Source of the DNA: Streptomyces sp. NRRL S-87 | Lineage (GTDB): Bacteria; Actinomycetota; Actinomycetes; Streptomycetales; Streptomycetaceae | Reading direction: 5' to 3' | Assembly (NCBI RefSeq): GCF_000719335.1 | Contig: NZ_JOGB01000003.1 | Coordinates: 186,001 to 250,000 of the forward strand | DNA: 64,000 bases | Shown here: in pieces, positions 50,407 through 58,528 of the stretch | Numbering within the stretch: position 1 is the first letter of the stretch | Layout: each line of letters opens with the position of its first letter | Program-made: the position numbers and the translations under genes | The notes under the pieces: model-generated | Database searches by the model: none | What the model saw: only the letters and a program-made list of their open reading frames with translations | What the model was told of the DNA's origin: nothing

Positions 50407-53400
50407 CTAATTGGTGCCGATCTTCGCCAGCAGGTCCACGATGCGGCCCTGCACCTCGGCGGTCGTCGAGCGTTCCGCGAGGAACAGCACGGTCTCGCCC
50501 GAGGCGAGCCGCGCCAGCTCCTCCTCGGCCTTGTCGATGCCGGTGGAGGTGTAGACGACCAGCGGGGTGCGGTTGAGCTGCCCGTTCGCGCGCAGCCAGT
50601 CCACGATGCCGGCGCGTCGGCGGCGTACCTGCATGAGGTCCATGACCACCAGGTTCGGCCGCATCTGCGTGGCCAGCTGCACCGCGTCGGAGTCGGCGCC
50701 CGCCCGCGCCACCTGCATCCCGCGCCGCTCCAGCGCGGCGGTCAGGGCGCCGGCGATCGCCTCGTGCTCCTCGATGAGCAGGACCCGCGGCGGGTGCTGC
50801 TCGCTGTCGCGGGGCGCGAGCGCCTTGAGCAGCACGGCCGGGTCGGCCCCGTACGCCGCCTCGCGCGTGGCCGTCCCGAGGCCGGCGGTCACCAGGACCG
50901 GCACCTCGGCGGCCACCGCGGCCTGGCGCAGCGACTGCAGGGCGGTCCGGGTGATCGGCCCGGTCAGCGGGTCGACGAACAGCGCGGCCGGGAAGGCGGC
51001 GATCTGGGCGTCCACCTCCTCGCGGGAGTGCACGATCACGGGCCGGTAGCCGCGCTCGCTCAGCGCCTGCTGGGTCTGCACGTCGGGCGCGGGCCACACG
51101 AGCAGCCGGCGCGGGTTGTCCAGGGGCTCGGGCGGCAGCTCGTCGTCGACCGGCTGCGGGACGGGCCGGTTGACGATCTCGACCGCTCCGCCGGGGCCGT
51201 CGAGCGGCTCGGGGCCCTCGGCGGCGTCGTCCGCGGGTGCTCCTATGGCGAAGGCGCGGCCGGTTTCGGCCTGTTCGGCCAGCCGACGCCGGCGGCCGGA
51301 GCCGCTGTCCGCCGCGCCGGACGAGGGCTCCCCGGCCTGCGGGGTGCCCGGCTGCTGCGCGAGGGCCTCCTGCTGGGCGGAGGTCAGCGCCACGCCCTGG
51401 CCCAGGGTCCGGACGCTGATCGGCCCGGCCGGGTTGTCCTGGGGCTGGCGGGCGGCCGGCAGGGGTACGGGGCCCGCCGGGTCCGCGTCCTCGGGAGCGG
51501 TGCGGGCGCCCGGCACGGGCCAGGCCGGGGTGGTCTGCAGCGCGCGTCGGCGGCCGCCGGAGGCGGGCAGCGGATGCGGCTGCGGCGGCGTGTGCTCGTC
51601 CTCGGCGAGGGCGGTGCCGTGGGTCTCCGGGTCCGGGGTGCCGAGGGCGCGGCGGCCGCGCCGGCCGGTTCCGGCGGCGGCGCCGGCGGGCACGGGCATC
51701 GCCATGAGGCCGGCGGGTTCGGCGCCGGGGGCACCCTGCTCGGCGGTCCCGACCGCGGTGCCCGCGGCGGGCGTACCGGCACCGGCTCCGTCCGGACCCT
51801 GCGCAGCGGGGGCTTCGTGGTCGGCGGGTACGTGCCCGGTCGCGCCCAGCGGCTGCGCGGGGCCGAGGCCGGCGGGGGCGCCGGGTGCCTGGCCGGGCAG
51901 TCCGAAGGGGGCGCCGTTCGGGCCGGCGGGGGCCTGCGGGGCGTCGGCCGCTCCGGTCGGCCCGGGCGGTACGGGGATCCCGGCGCCGCCGGTGTCACCC
52001 GGGGCCGGGACGGGGCCGCCCGGCGGCACGGGAGCCCCGGGCAGCGCGAAGGCAGCGGCCCCGGCGGCCGGTACGGGACCTCCCACGACGGGCGGGACCG
52101 CGGGCATCGGCGGCACCGGCGCCCCCGGCACCGGCGCACCGGGAACGGGCACCGGCCCGCCGGCCGGCGGAACGGGCGCACCGGACATGGCGATCGGCCC
52201 GCCCGACGGCGGCACGGCCCCGCCGGGCATGGCCACGGCCCCGCCGGGCATGGCCACGGCCCCGCCGGGCATGGCCACGGGTCCGCCGGGCATGGCCAGG
52301 GGCCCTCCCGGTACCGGAACGGTCCCACCGGGCGTCGCCACGGGTCCGCCGCCGGGCATCGCGACCGGTCCACCCGGCATCGCCTGGGCCCCGCCCGCAG
52401 CGGGAACGGGTGCACCGGCCGCCGGAACCGGAACCGGTCCACCGGGCGCGGGCACCGGAGCCCCCGGCATGGGCACGGGTCCACCGGGCGCGGGCACCGG
52501 CCCACCGGCCACAGGTGTCGGAGCGCCCGGCAGCGGTACGGGCCCGGTCGCGCCCCCCGGGCCGCCATCGGCGCCCGGCACTGGCAGCGCACGCCGACGC
52601 CCGCGCGGAGCGTCCTCGGGCTCGGGCTGCGACTCGGCCGGGGACAGCGCGAGGGCCCGCCGGCGTCCGCCCCCCGCAGGCGGAACCGGAACCGATGCCG
52701 GAACCGGCCCCGCGGTCGGCAGCGCCGGCAGCTGCGGGGCCTCGGGCTCGTCGCCCGGCCGTCCGCGCCGGCGCCCGGTCGCGAGCCCGGCCGGGTTCAC
52801 CGGGGACTGCGCCAACTCCGCGGGCCCGGACTGGGCGGCGGGCACCGCCGGCACCGCGGGCAGCCCCGGCGCGGCCGGTCCGCCCGGCATCCCGGCAGCC
52901 ACCGGCCCGCCAGGCGCGGCGGGTTCGGCGGCGGGGGCGCGCCGGCGGCCGGACGGCAGCGCGAGGGCGCCGCCCCCGTTCGGCTCGGGGGCCGCGGCCT
53001 CGTCCTCCAGGAAGGCGTCCACACCGCGTCGGGCCCGCCGCCCGCGCGGGGCCGCGCCACCCACCGCGACCTGCACTCCGCCCTCAGAAGCGGAAGCAGA
53101 AGCGGAAGCAGAAGCGGAAGCGGAACCGGCCGCGGCGTCGCCGGCCGACTCGATACCGGACTCGGGCTCGGGCTCGGGCTCCGGCTCGGGCAGGGTCACC
53201 ATGCCGGCCCCGGCGCCCAGCGGCACCTCCAGCACGTACGCGCCGCCCGGCGCCCCCGGCACCTCGACGGTCTGCAGCACGCCCCCGTGCGCGGTCACGA
53301 TGCCCCGCACGATCGGCTCGTGGACCGGGTCGCCGCCCTCGTACGGGCCGCGCACCTCGATCCGTACGACGTCACCTCGCTGGGCCGCGGCCACGACCAC

Positions 53401-54660
53401 GGTGGAGTCCAGGTAGCCGCCGGCGGCCACCGGGGCCTTGCCGGTGGCGTCCACGCCGGCCACGTCGGCGATGAGGTGGGCGAGCGCCGTCGCCAGCCGC
53501 GCCGGGTCGACCTCGGCCTCGATCGTCGGGGCGTGCACCGCGAACTGGGCCCGGCCGGGCCCGATCAGCTCGACCGCGCCGTCGACACCGGCCGAGACGA
53601 CCCCGTCGAGCAGCACCTTCTCCTTGGCGAGCTTGTCGGTGCCGGCGTCGAGCCGCTGGTAGCCCAGCACGTTGTCGACCAGCTTGGTCATCCGCGAGTA
53701 CCCGGCCGCCAGGTGGTGCAGCAGCTGGTTGGCCTCCGGCCACAGCTGGCCCGCGTCGTCCGCCGCCAGCGTGCCGAGCTCCTGGCGCAGCTCCTCCAGC
53801 GGGCCGCGCAGCGAGTCCCCGAGGACGGCCAGCAGTTGGGCGTGCCGCGCGGCCAGGGCGTCGTACGGGCGGCGGTCGGTGAAGGTCATCACGGCGCCGA
53901 CGAGCTGGTCGCCGTCCCGGACCGGCGAGGTCGTCAGGTCGACGGGCACGGGCAGCCCGGCCTTGTTCCACAGCACCTGTCCGCGCACCCGGTGCTTGCG
54001 CCCGGAGCGCAGGGTGTCGGCGAGCGGGGACTCCTCGTACGGGAACGGCGAGCCGTCGGCGCGCGAGTGGACGGCCAGTGAGTGCAGTTCGCGGTTGCCG
54101 AGCTCGGTGGCCCGGTAGCCCAGGATCTGGGCGGCCGCCGGGTTGACCAGGACGACGCGGCCGTCGGTGTCCGTGCCGACGACGCCCTCGGCCGCCGCGC
54201 GCAGGATCATCTCGGTCTGACGCTGCGAACGGGCCAGCTCCGCCTCGGTGTCCACGGTGCCCGAAAGGTCCCGTACGACCAGCATGAGCAGTTCGTCGCC
54301 GGTGTAGCGGTGCTGGTCGGCGTACGCGTCGCGGCCGTCCTCCAGGCTCGCGCTGGTCACGCCGACCGGGAACTCGGTTCCGTCCGTGCGCCGCGCGGTC
54401 ATCCGCTTGGGCTCGGTACGGCTCGGCTCCGCGTCGCCGGGGCGGCGCATGGAGCCGGGGATGAGCTGGGGGTCGAACTCCGGCAGCAGGGACAGCAGAC
54501 CGCGGCCGACCAGCCCGGTGCCGGGGGACTCGAAGACGCCGAGCGCGATGGAGTTGGCGTTGACGACGGTGCCGTTCGCGTTGACGAGCAGCAGCGCGTC
54601 CGGCAGGGCGTCGAGTATGGCTGCGAGGCGAGCAGCGCCTCGGGATGGCCTGCTGCTCAC
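50407..54660 (-). CDS. Giant PAS / degenerate kinase / receiver-like protein
   Basis: 1417 residues from GTG at 54660 with GGGAGGAAG upstream. Two PAS domains (about 10-130 and 145-265) lead to a kinase-like core (about 270-460). In its HisKA-like helix the phospho-acceptor is absent (LGDSLRGPLEEL where SHELRTPL is usual), and ATPase boxes are not clear. Residues about 485-1155 are a low-complexity linker of PEPEP, SASAS and GGPV-PMPG type repeats. A receiver-like domain (about 1290-1417, VLLIEEHEA then VVMDLMQ) ends the chain. Probably a scaffold or signal integrator rather than a kinase. Confidence 0.8.
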   Translation of the reverse strand: MSSRPSRGAARLAAILDALPDALLLVNANGTVVNANSIALGVFESPGTGLVGRGLLSLLPEFDPQLIPGSMRRPGDAEPSRTEPKRMTARRTDGTEFPVGVTSASLEDGRDAYADQHRYTGDELLMLVVRDLSGTVDTEAELARSQRQTEMILRAAAEGVVGTDTDGRVVLVNPAAAQILGYRATELGNRELHSLAVHSRADGSPFPYEESPLADTLRSGRKHRVRGQVLWNKAGLPVPVDLTTSPVRDGDQLVGAVMTFTDRRPYDALAARHAQLLAVLGDSLRGPLEELRQELGTLAADDAGQLWPEANQLLHHLAAGYSRMTKLVDNVLGYQRLDAGTDKLAKEKVLLDGVVSAGVDGAVELIGPGRAQFAVHAPTIEAEVDPARLATALAHLIADVAGVDATGKAPVAAGGYLDSTVVVAAAQRGDVVRIEVRGPYEGGDPVHEPIVRGIVTAHGGVLQTVEVPGAPGGAYVLEVPLGAGAGMVTLPEPEPEPEPESGIESAGDAAAGSASASASASASASEGGVQVAVGGAAPRGRRARRGVDAFLEDEAAAPEPNGGGALALPSGRRRAPAAEPAAPGGPVAAGMPGGPAAPGLPAVPAVPAAQSGPAELAQSPVNPAGLATGRRRGRPGDEPEAPQLPALPTAGPVPASVPVPPAGGGRRRALALSPAESQPEPEDAPRGRRRALPVPGADGGPGGATGPVPLPGAPTPVAGGPVPAPGGPVPMPGAPVPAPGGPVPVPAAGAPVPAAGGAQAMPGGPVAMPGGGPVATPGGTVPVPGGPLAMPGGPVAMPGGAVAMPGGAVAMPGGAVPPSGGPIAMSGAPVPPAGGPVPVPGAPVPGAPVPPMPAVPPVVGGPVPAAGAAAFALPGAPVPPGGPVPAPGDTGGAGIPVPPGPTGAADAPQAPAGPNGAPFGLPGQAPGAPAGLGPAQPLGATGHVPADHEAPAAQGPDGAGAGTPAAGTAVGTAEQGAPGAEPAGLMAMPVPAGAAAGTGRRGRRALGTPDPETHGTALAEDEHTPPQPHPLPASGGRRRALQTTPAWPVPGARTAPEDADPAGPVPLPAARQPQDNPAGPISVRTLGQGVALTSAQQEALAQQPGTPQAGEPSSGAADSGSGRRRRLAEQAETGRAFAIGAPADDAAEGPEPLDGPGGAVEIVNRPVPQPVDDELPPEPLDNPRRLLVWPAPDVQTQQALSERGYRPVIVHSREEVDAQIAAFPAALFVDPLTGPITRTALQSLRQAAVAAEVPVLVTAGLGTATREAAYGADPAVLLKALAPRDSEQHPPRVLLIEEHEAIAGALTAALERRGMQVARAGADSDAVQLATQMRPNLVVMDLMQVRRRRAGIVDWLRANGQLNRTPLVVYTSTGIDKAEEELARLASGETVLFLAERSTTAEVQGRIVDLLAKIGTN
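52216..52299 (-). repeat. 21-base tandem repeat in the linker region
   Basis: Four 21-base units start at 52216, 52237, 52258 and 52279; the first three are identical. They encode the heptapeptide GGAVAMP. Confidence 0.9.
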
Positions 54661-54785
54661 GTGGACGCTTCCTCCCTGACTACTGGCATGGCTCGGGAGG
54701 AGTCTAAGGGCTTCGCCCCGGCCGGCGGCGGTGGATGAGGGGGAGCTCTCACCGGATCGGGGGCCCGCGGGGACACCGTGCCTGG

Positions 54786-55298
54786 TCAGGCGCGGGAACG
54801 GGGCGCCGCGCTCGGAAGCACAGGTTCCAAATCTTCCCACCGGCTGATCTCGCAGCCGTTCTTCCGGTTGAAGTGGGCGTCGACCTGTCGGCCGCGCCAG
54901 GTGCCGGAGACGTCGGCGGTGGCCCGGCCGCCGTCGACCATCGTGCACATCTGGCGCCTGGAGACCGGCGCGAACGGGTCCTTGCCGTCGGCCCAGAGCC
55001 GGTCGAGGCGGTCGCACGCGCGCGCCGCCTGCGGGTGGGTCCCGCCCGCCGGGTGGCACTCCAGCGTGTACGAGCCCTGGTACGAGCTCCCCGTCTCCGC
55101 CACCGTCACGGTGAGCCGGTCGGGCCCGTCCACGGGCGCGGGCTCGGGGTCCAGCAGTCCGAGCGAGGGCAGCGGCGGCAGCGGTCCGGCGGCGAGCCCG
55201 GGCGCCGCGGCGAGCGCCGGTGCGGCGAGGGCCGGGGCCGCCAGGGGTGCGGCGACGAGGGCGGAGCTGACGGCGGCGAGGGCGATGCGGCGCAGCAT
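54786..55298 (-). CDS. Streptomyces subtilisin inhibitor (SSI) family protein
   Basis: 170 residues from ATG at 55298 (GGGAG upstream). A signal peptide (about 1-30) and a Pro/Leu-rich linker precede the inhibitor domain. Conserved cysteines pair as in SSI: LECHPAGGTHPQAARAC and MCTM...NGC. The reactive loop is MCTMVDGG, with Met as the predicted P1 residue. It blocks secreted subtilisin- or trypsin-like proteases, for example those encoded nearby. Direct repeats lie upstream (55403-55460). Confidence 0.92.
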   Translation of the reverse strand: MLRRIALAAVSSALVAAPLAAPALAAPALAAAPGLAAGPLPPLPSLGLLDPEPAPVDGPDRLTVTVAETGSSYQGSYTLECHPAGGTHPQAARACDRLDRLWADGKDPFAPVSRRQMCTMVDGGRATADVSGTWRGRQVDAHFNRKNGCEISRWEDLEPVLPSAAPRSRA

Positions 55299-55402
55299 GG
55301 CGTCTCCCGGAGGGCAGGCGGTCGTACGTCTCCCCAACGAGCCGGCGCGACCGACGTTGCGCGCGGCGGGCTCCGCACACTCCGGTGGGCGCGCCGGGAC
55401 CG

Positions 55403-55460
55403 CCCGCCGGAGGGACGCTCGACCTCCTCCCGCCGGAGGGACGCTCGACCTCCTCCCGCC
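55403..55460. repeat. 26-base tandem duplication
   Basis: Two identical 26-base units (55403-55428 and 55429-55454) plus the start of a third, upstream of the SSI gene. Confidence 0.9.
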
Positions 55461-55577
55461 CACGCCCGCTAAGGCTTTGCCCTGCGCGGCCCGCTCCTTG
55501 TACCGTGGGGGTGGATTGGTGACCAGGCAGTGAGCTGTGTCATCATCTGCACGCACCCCCGTACGCGAGGGTGAGCT

Positions 55578-55668
55578 GGAGGCGTCGCCTAGTCCGGTCT
55601 ATGGCGCCGCACTGCTAATGCGGTTTGGGTCTTAAAGCCCATCGAGGGTTCAAATCCCTCCGCCTCCG
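55578..55668 (+). tRNA. tRNA-Ser (GCT anticodon)
   Basis: Acceptor GGAGGCG (55578-55584) pairs with CGCCTCC (55661-55667). Anticodon stem CCGCA/TGCGG encloses CTGCTAA, with anticodon GCT at 55614-55616. A long variable arm is present. The 3' CCA is not encoded. Confidence 0.95.
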
Positions 55669-55677
55669 CACTGCACT

Positions 55678-55708
55678 GAGGCCCCGGTCCCCACAGGACC
55701 GGGGCCTC
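55678..55708. terminator. terminator after tRNA-Ser(GCT)
   Basis: Perfect 13-base stem (55678-55690 with 55696-55708) with a 5-base loop. Confidence 0.85.
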
Positions 55709-56093
55709 GGTCGTTTGCGCGCCACCTGCGAGAGCGCGCGGGGTCCTGCGACCGGATGCGCGCCCCTTGGGCGACCGGCCCGCCCCGGACCGCCGTACCG
55801 GCCCGCCCCGGACCGCCGTACGGGCCGGCCCGGCCGCACGCGTCACCGCGGCGCCCGCCCGCCCGCTCTCCAGGCGCTCACTCTCCGGAGCCGCCCGCCC
55901 GGGCGCACTTCTCGCGTCGGCTTCGCGCCTTGAACGCCCCCGTGCGCCCCGCCCCGCCTGGGCGCCAACCGCCCCGTCCGCGACGTTTTCGCAGGTCAGA
56001 GGTGGTTTGGTTAACGGATTTCGCGTCCCGGCGAGGTCCATGTATTGTTGTTCTCGCAAGGCCAACGGGGCGAAAAAAACCCGGGAAGCCCAA
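55709..56093. other. 385-base stretch between two tRNA genes
   Basis: No gene is supported. It contains a perfect 23-base tandem duplication (55774-55819) and, close to tRNA-Arg, an AT-richer patch (55985-56060) where the tRNA promoter must lie; TATTGT at 56043-56048 is a possible -10 without a clear -35. Confidence 0.55.
55774..55819. repeat. 23-base tandem duplication
   Basis: 55774-55796 and 55797-55819 are identical, GC-rich and non-coding. Confidence 0.9.
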
Positions 56094-56166
56094 GCACTCG
56101 TAGCTTAACGGATAGAGCATCTGACTACGGATCAGAAGGTTGCAGGTTCGAATCCTGCCGAGTGCA
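56094..56166 (+). tRNA. tRNA-Arg (ACG anticodon)
   Basis: Acceptor GCACTCG (56094-56100) pairs with CGAGTGC (56159-56165). Anticodon stem TCTGA/TCAGA encloses CTACGGA, with anticodon ACG at 56127-56129. T-arm GCAGG-TTCGAAT-CCTGC is standard. CCA is not encoded. Confidence 0.95.
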
Positions 56167-56175
56167 CACAGGTGA

Positions 56176-56203
56176 GAGGCCCCGGACGAGAGTCCGGGGC
56201 CTC
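56176..56203 (+). terminator. terminator after tRNA-Arg
   Basis: Perfect 12-base stem (56176-56187 with 56192-56203) and GAGA loop. Confidence 0.85.
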
Positions 56204-56263
56204 TTGCGTTGGGCCCGTACAGCAGCGAAGTGCAGCAACCGCACTGATCGCTGCCAGTCGCCG

Positions 56264-56392
56264 TCAGCCGGTGGCGGTACCGCCTTCGCTTGGTTCGGCG
56301 TAGACCCCGCGGACGCCGGCGCGACGGGCCCGCAGGGCGAACATCCGGGTGAGGCTCCCCGGCTCGATCGGGGTGCCGTACTGACTACGAGT
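56264..56392 (-). pseudogene. Tyrosine-recombinase (integrase) remnant
   Basis: The minus-strand frame contains YGTPIEPGSLTRMF and ALRARRAGVRGV (56303-56380), the characteristic linker segment that precedes the catalytic RHTCAS region in actinomycete integrases. The catalytic His-Arg-Tyr part is missing, and the upstream half is replaced by the gene at 56385. In another frame, 56200-56260 could encode WQRSVRLLHFAAV, resembling an integrase tail. It lies less than 100 bases from the 3' end of tRNA-Arg, the usual attachment position. Confidence 0.6.
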
Positions 56393-56930
56393 GGCGGGCG
56401 TCCGGGCTGAGGGTGGCTGGATCTTCGGATCGCAGTCGGAACTTTGCATGGACGCCGAGGCTGTTGCGTGCGGCGATGTAGAACTCGTCACGCTTCTCCT
56501 GAAACTCCCGGAACGCCCTCATCCAGTCGTCTGACGTACCTGGGCGCATGTCTCGAACGAACTGTTCCAGTACCCAGGCGTGCCGCTGTAGCGATCTGGC
56601 TGCCGAGATGGATTCCGCGTCTCCCATAAGGAGCACGGCTTCGAACGCATAGCCACGCTCAAGTTCGGCTTCGGCCAGCAGCTCCAGGCCGGCCTCAGTG
56701 GCGAGTGGCTGAGGCAGGTCGAAGAGTCCCTTGCCTGCCGCCAGACGACCTGCCAGCGAGGTGAACCTCTTGACCGCGTCGGCAAACCGGAGATAGCACT
56801 CCAGGCGACGTTCGTCCCACCGTGTGGAAAGTTGGCGCCGCCACCGAGCTCTCTCCGTCAGGGCTCCACCGACGTACGACGCGACCGCGCCGACGAGCAC
56901 ACCGATCAAGGTGAACAATTGTCCTGACAT
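56385..56930 (-). CDS. Hypothetical membrane-anchored protein, lower GC
   Basis: 181 residues from ATG at 56930; an ATG at 56945 would add five. A single N-terminal hydrophobic helix (LFTLIGVLVGAVASYVGGAL) is followed by a charged helical domain (RARWRRQLSTRWDERRLECYLRFADAVKRF ... FEAVLLMGDAESISAARSL). GC content is visibly below that of flanking genes. It is typical of cargo genes on actinomycete integrative elements. It overlaps the integrase remnant by a few bases. Function unknown. Confidence 0.72.
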   Translation of the reverse strand: MSGQLFTLIGVLVGAVASYVGGALTERARWRRQLSTRWDERRLECYLRFADAVKRFTSLAGRLAAGKGLFDLPQPLATEAGLELLAEAELERGYAFEAVLLMGDAESISAARSLQRHAWVLEQFVRDMRPGTSDDWMRAFREFQEKRDEFYIAARNSLGVHAKFRLRSEDPATLSPDARHS

Positions 56931-57020
56931 GTCCCCGCCTAGCATGTATCTGTCAGGAGGAACATACGGCCGGGGGCTCTGACGCGTAAGGGCCTCAGGC
57001 TGGTGGGCCGGTCCGTCGGG

Positions 57021-57962
57021 TCAAGGGGTCGGGCGGTGGACGCGGGGGAGCCCCGTGACCGAGAGGACGAGCGAGTAGAGGCTCGTCGTCGCCGTGATGA
57101 AGAGCCGGTTGTTCCTGGGGCCGCCGAAGGCGATGTTGGAGACGGGCTCGGGGACGCGGAGGCGGCCGATCAGGGTGCCGTCGGGGTCGTAGCAGTGGAC
57201 GCCGTCCTCCATCGCGGCCGCCCACAGGCGCCCCTCGTCGTCGAAGCGGATGTTGTCGAAGCGGGCCCGGCCGTCGGTGGGGGCCTCGGCGAAGACCTTG
57301 CCGTCGGAGAGCGTGCCGCCGGGGCGGACCTCGAAGACCCGGATCTGGTTCAGCCGGGTGTCCGACACGTAGAGGCGGGACTCGTCCGGGGAGAACACCA
57401 GTCCGTTCGGCCCGGCGAACCCGTCGGCCACGAGCCGGACTTCGCCCGTGGCCGGGTCCGCCCGGTAGACGTGGCACCCGCCGATCTCCGCCGGCGCCCG
57501 GTGGCCCTCGTAGTCGCTCGTGATGCCGAAGTCGGGGTCCGAGAACCAGACGGACCCGTCCGAGCGCACCACCGCGTCGTTGGGGCTGTTGAGGCGCCGG
57601 CCCTCGAAGCGGTCCGCGACGACCGTGCGGGAGCCGTCGGGTTCGGTGCGGGTGACGCGCCGGCCGCCCTGCTCGCAGGTGATCAGCCGGCCCTCGCGGT
57701 CGAGGGTGTTGCCGTTGCTGTGGCCGGCCGGGGAGCGGAAGGTGCCGATCGCGCCGGTGGCCTCGTCCCAGCGCAGGATCCGGTCGTTCGGGATGTCGCT
57801 CCAGACCAGCTGGCCCCAGGCGGGCAGGTACAGCGGCCCCTCGGCCCAGCGGCAGTCGTCGTACAGCCGCTCCAGCCGCATGTCCCCGTTGGCGCACCGT
57901 CCGGTGCGGAAGCGGTCGTCCAGGATCTCGTACAGGGAAGGGTCGGCAATGGAAGACATCAT
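57021..57962 (-). CDS. SMP-30/gluconolactonase/LRE family hydrolase
   Basis: 313 residues from ATG at 57962; the ATG at 57959 is better spaced from GGGAG. The six-bladed propeller shows the metal ligands: CRWAEGPLYLP (Glu), RLNSPNDAVV (Asn), GPNGLVFSPDESRLYVSDT (Asn, Asp). It hydrolyses sugar or aromatic lactones. It is divergent from an AsnC-type regulator, which probably controls it through the inverted repeat at 57982-58001. Confidence 0.92.
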   Translation of the reverse strand: MMSSIADPSLYEILDDRFRTGRCANGDMRLERLYDDCRWAEGPLYLPAWGQLVWSDIPNDRILRWDEATGAIGTFRSPAGHSNGNTLDREGRLITCEQGGRRVTRTEPDGSRTVVADRFEGRRLNSPNDAVVRSDGSVWFSDPDFGITSDYEGHRAPAEIGGCHVYRADPATGEVRLVADGFAGPNGLVFSPDESRLYVSDTRLNQIRVFEVRPGGTLSDGKVFAEAPTDGRARFDNIRFDDEGRLWAAAMEDGVHCYDPDGTLIGRLRVPEPVSNIAFGGPRNNRLFITATTSLYSLVLSVTGLPRVHRPTP

Positions 57963-57981
57963 CCTACTCCCGTGAGGAATT

Positions 57982-58001
57982 CCGAACTTCATTCGGTTCG
58001 G
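57982..58001. promoter_or_regulatory. inverted repeat between lactonase and AsnC genes
   Basis: CCGAAC and GTTCGG are perfect complements with an 8-base spacer, 20 bases before the lactonase start; a candidate AsnC operator. Confidence 0.55.
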
Positions 58002-58069
58002 TATGGAGATTGCAGGATGGGATACGGTCTTGGCAAGGGATCGCCGGAGGACAGAGGGGACGGAGCGCC

Positions 58070-58504
58070 GTGGACGAGATCGACCGGGAGCTGATCGCGC
58101 TGCTCCAGCGCGACGCGACCCAGCCCTACGCGGCCCTCGGCAAGGCGGTCGGCCTGTCGGCGGGCGCCGCGCACGAGCGGGTCCGCAAGCTGCGCGACCG
58201 CGGGGTGATCCGCCGTACGACGGTGGACGTGGACCCCGTGGCGCTCGGCCAGGGGGTGCTCGCCTTCGTGATGGTCGAGTCGTCCGCGTGGATGGGGGAT
58301 TCGGCGGAGGCCTTCGCCGCCATCCCCGAGATCCAGGAGGCGCACGTCATCGCGGGAGCGGCCTCGGTGCTGGTCAAGGTGCGCACGCGCACCACCGAAC
58401 AGCTCCAGGACGTGCTGCGGCGGCTGTACGCGATCGAGGGCGTGAGCGGGACGCAGGCCACGGTCTCGCTGGAGACGTTCTTCGAACGGCCGCCCCGGCC
58501 CTGA
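58070..58504 (+). CDS. Lrp/AsnC-family transcriptional regulator
   Basis: 144 residues from GTG at 58070, with GGAG 5 bases upstream. The DNA-binding part (VDEIDRELIALLQRDATQPYAALGKAVGLSAGAAHERVRKLRDRGVI, about 1-48) and RAM ligand domain (about 60-140) are complete. Such regulators sense amino acids or related small molecules. It is divergent from the lactonase gene. Confidence 0.93.
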   Translation: MDEIDRELIALLQRDATQPYAALGKAVGLSAGAAHERVRKLRDRGVIRRTTVDVDPVALGQGVLAFVMVESSAWMGDSAEAFAAIPEIQEAHVIAGAASVLVKVRTRTTEQLQDVLRRLYAIEGVSGTQATVSLETFFERPPRP

Positions 58505-58528
58505 GGGGACCGTCCCCCGCGTCCCGGC

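Noticed and set aside
50764..54081. 1105-residue plus-strand frame opposite the giant PAS/receiver gene
   Set aside because: Antisense shadow of low-complexity coding sequence; no ribosome site or recognisable domain.
56385..56930. Toxin or restriction gene on the integrative remnant
   Set aside because: Only a single membrane helix and a charged helical domain are visible; no catalytic motif and no partner gene support a defence role.
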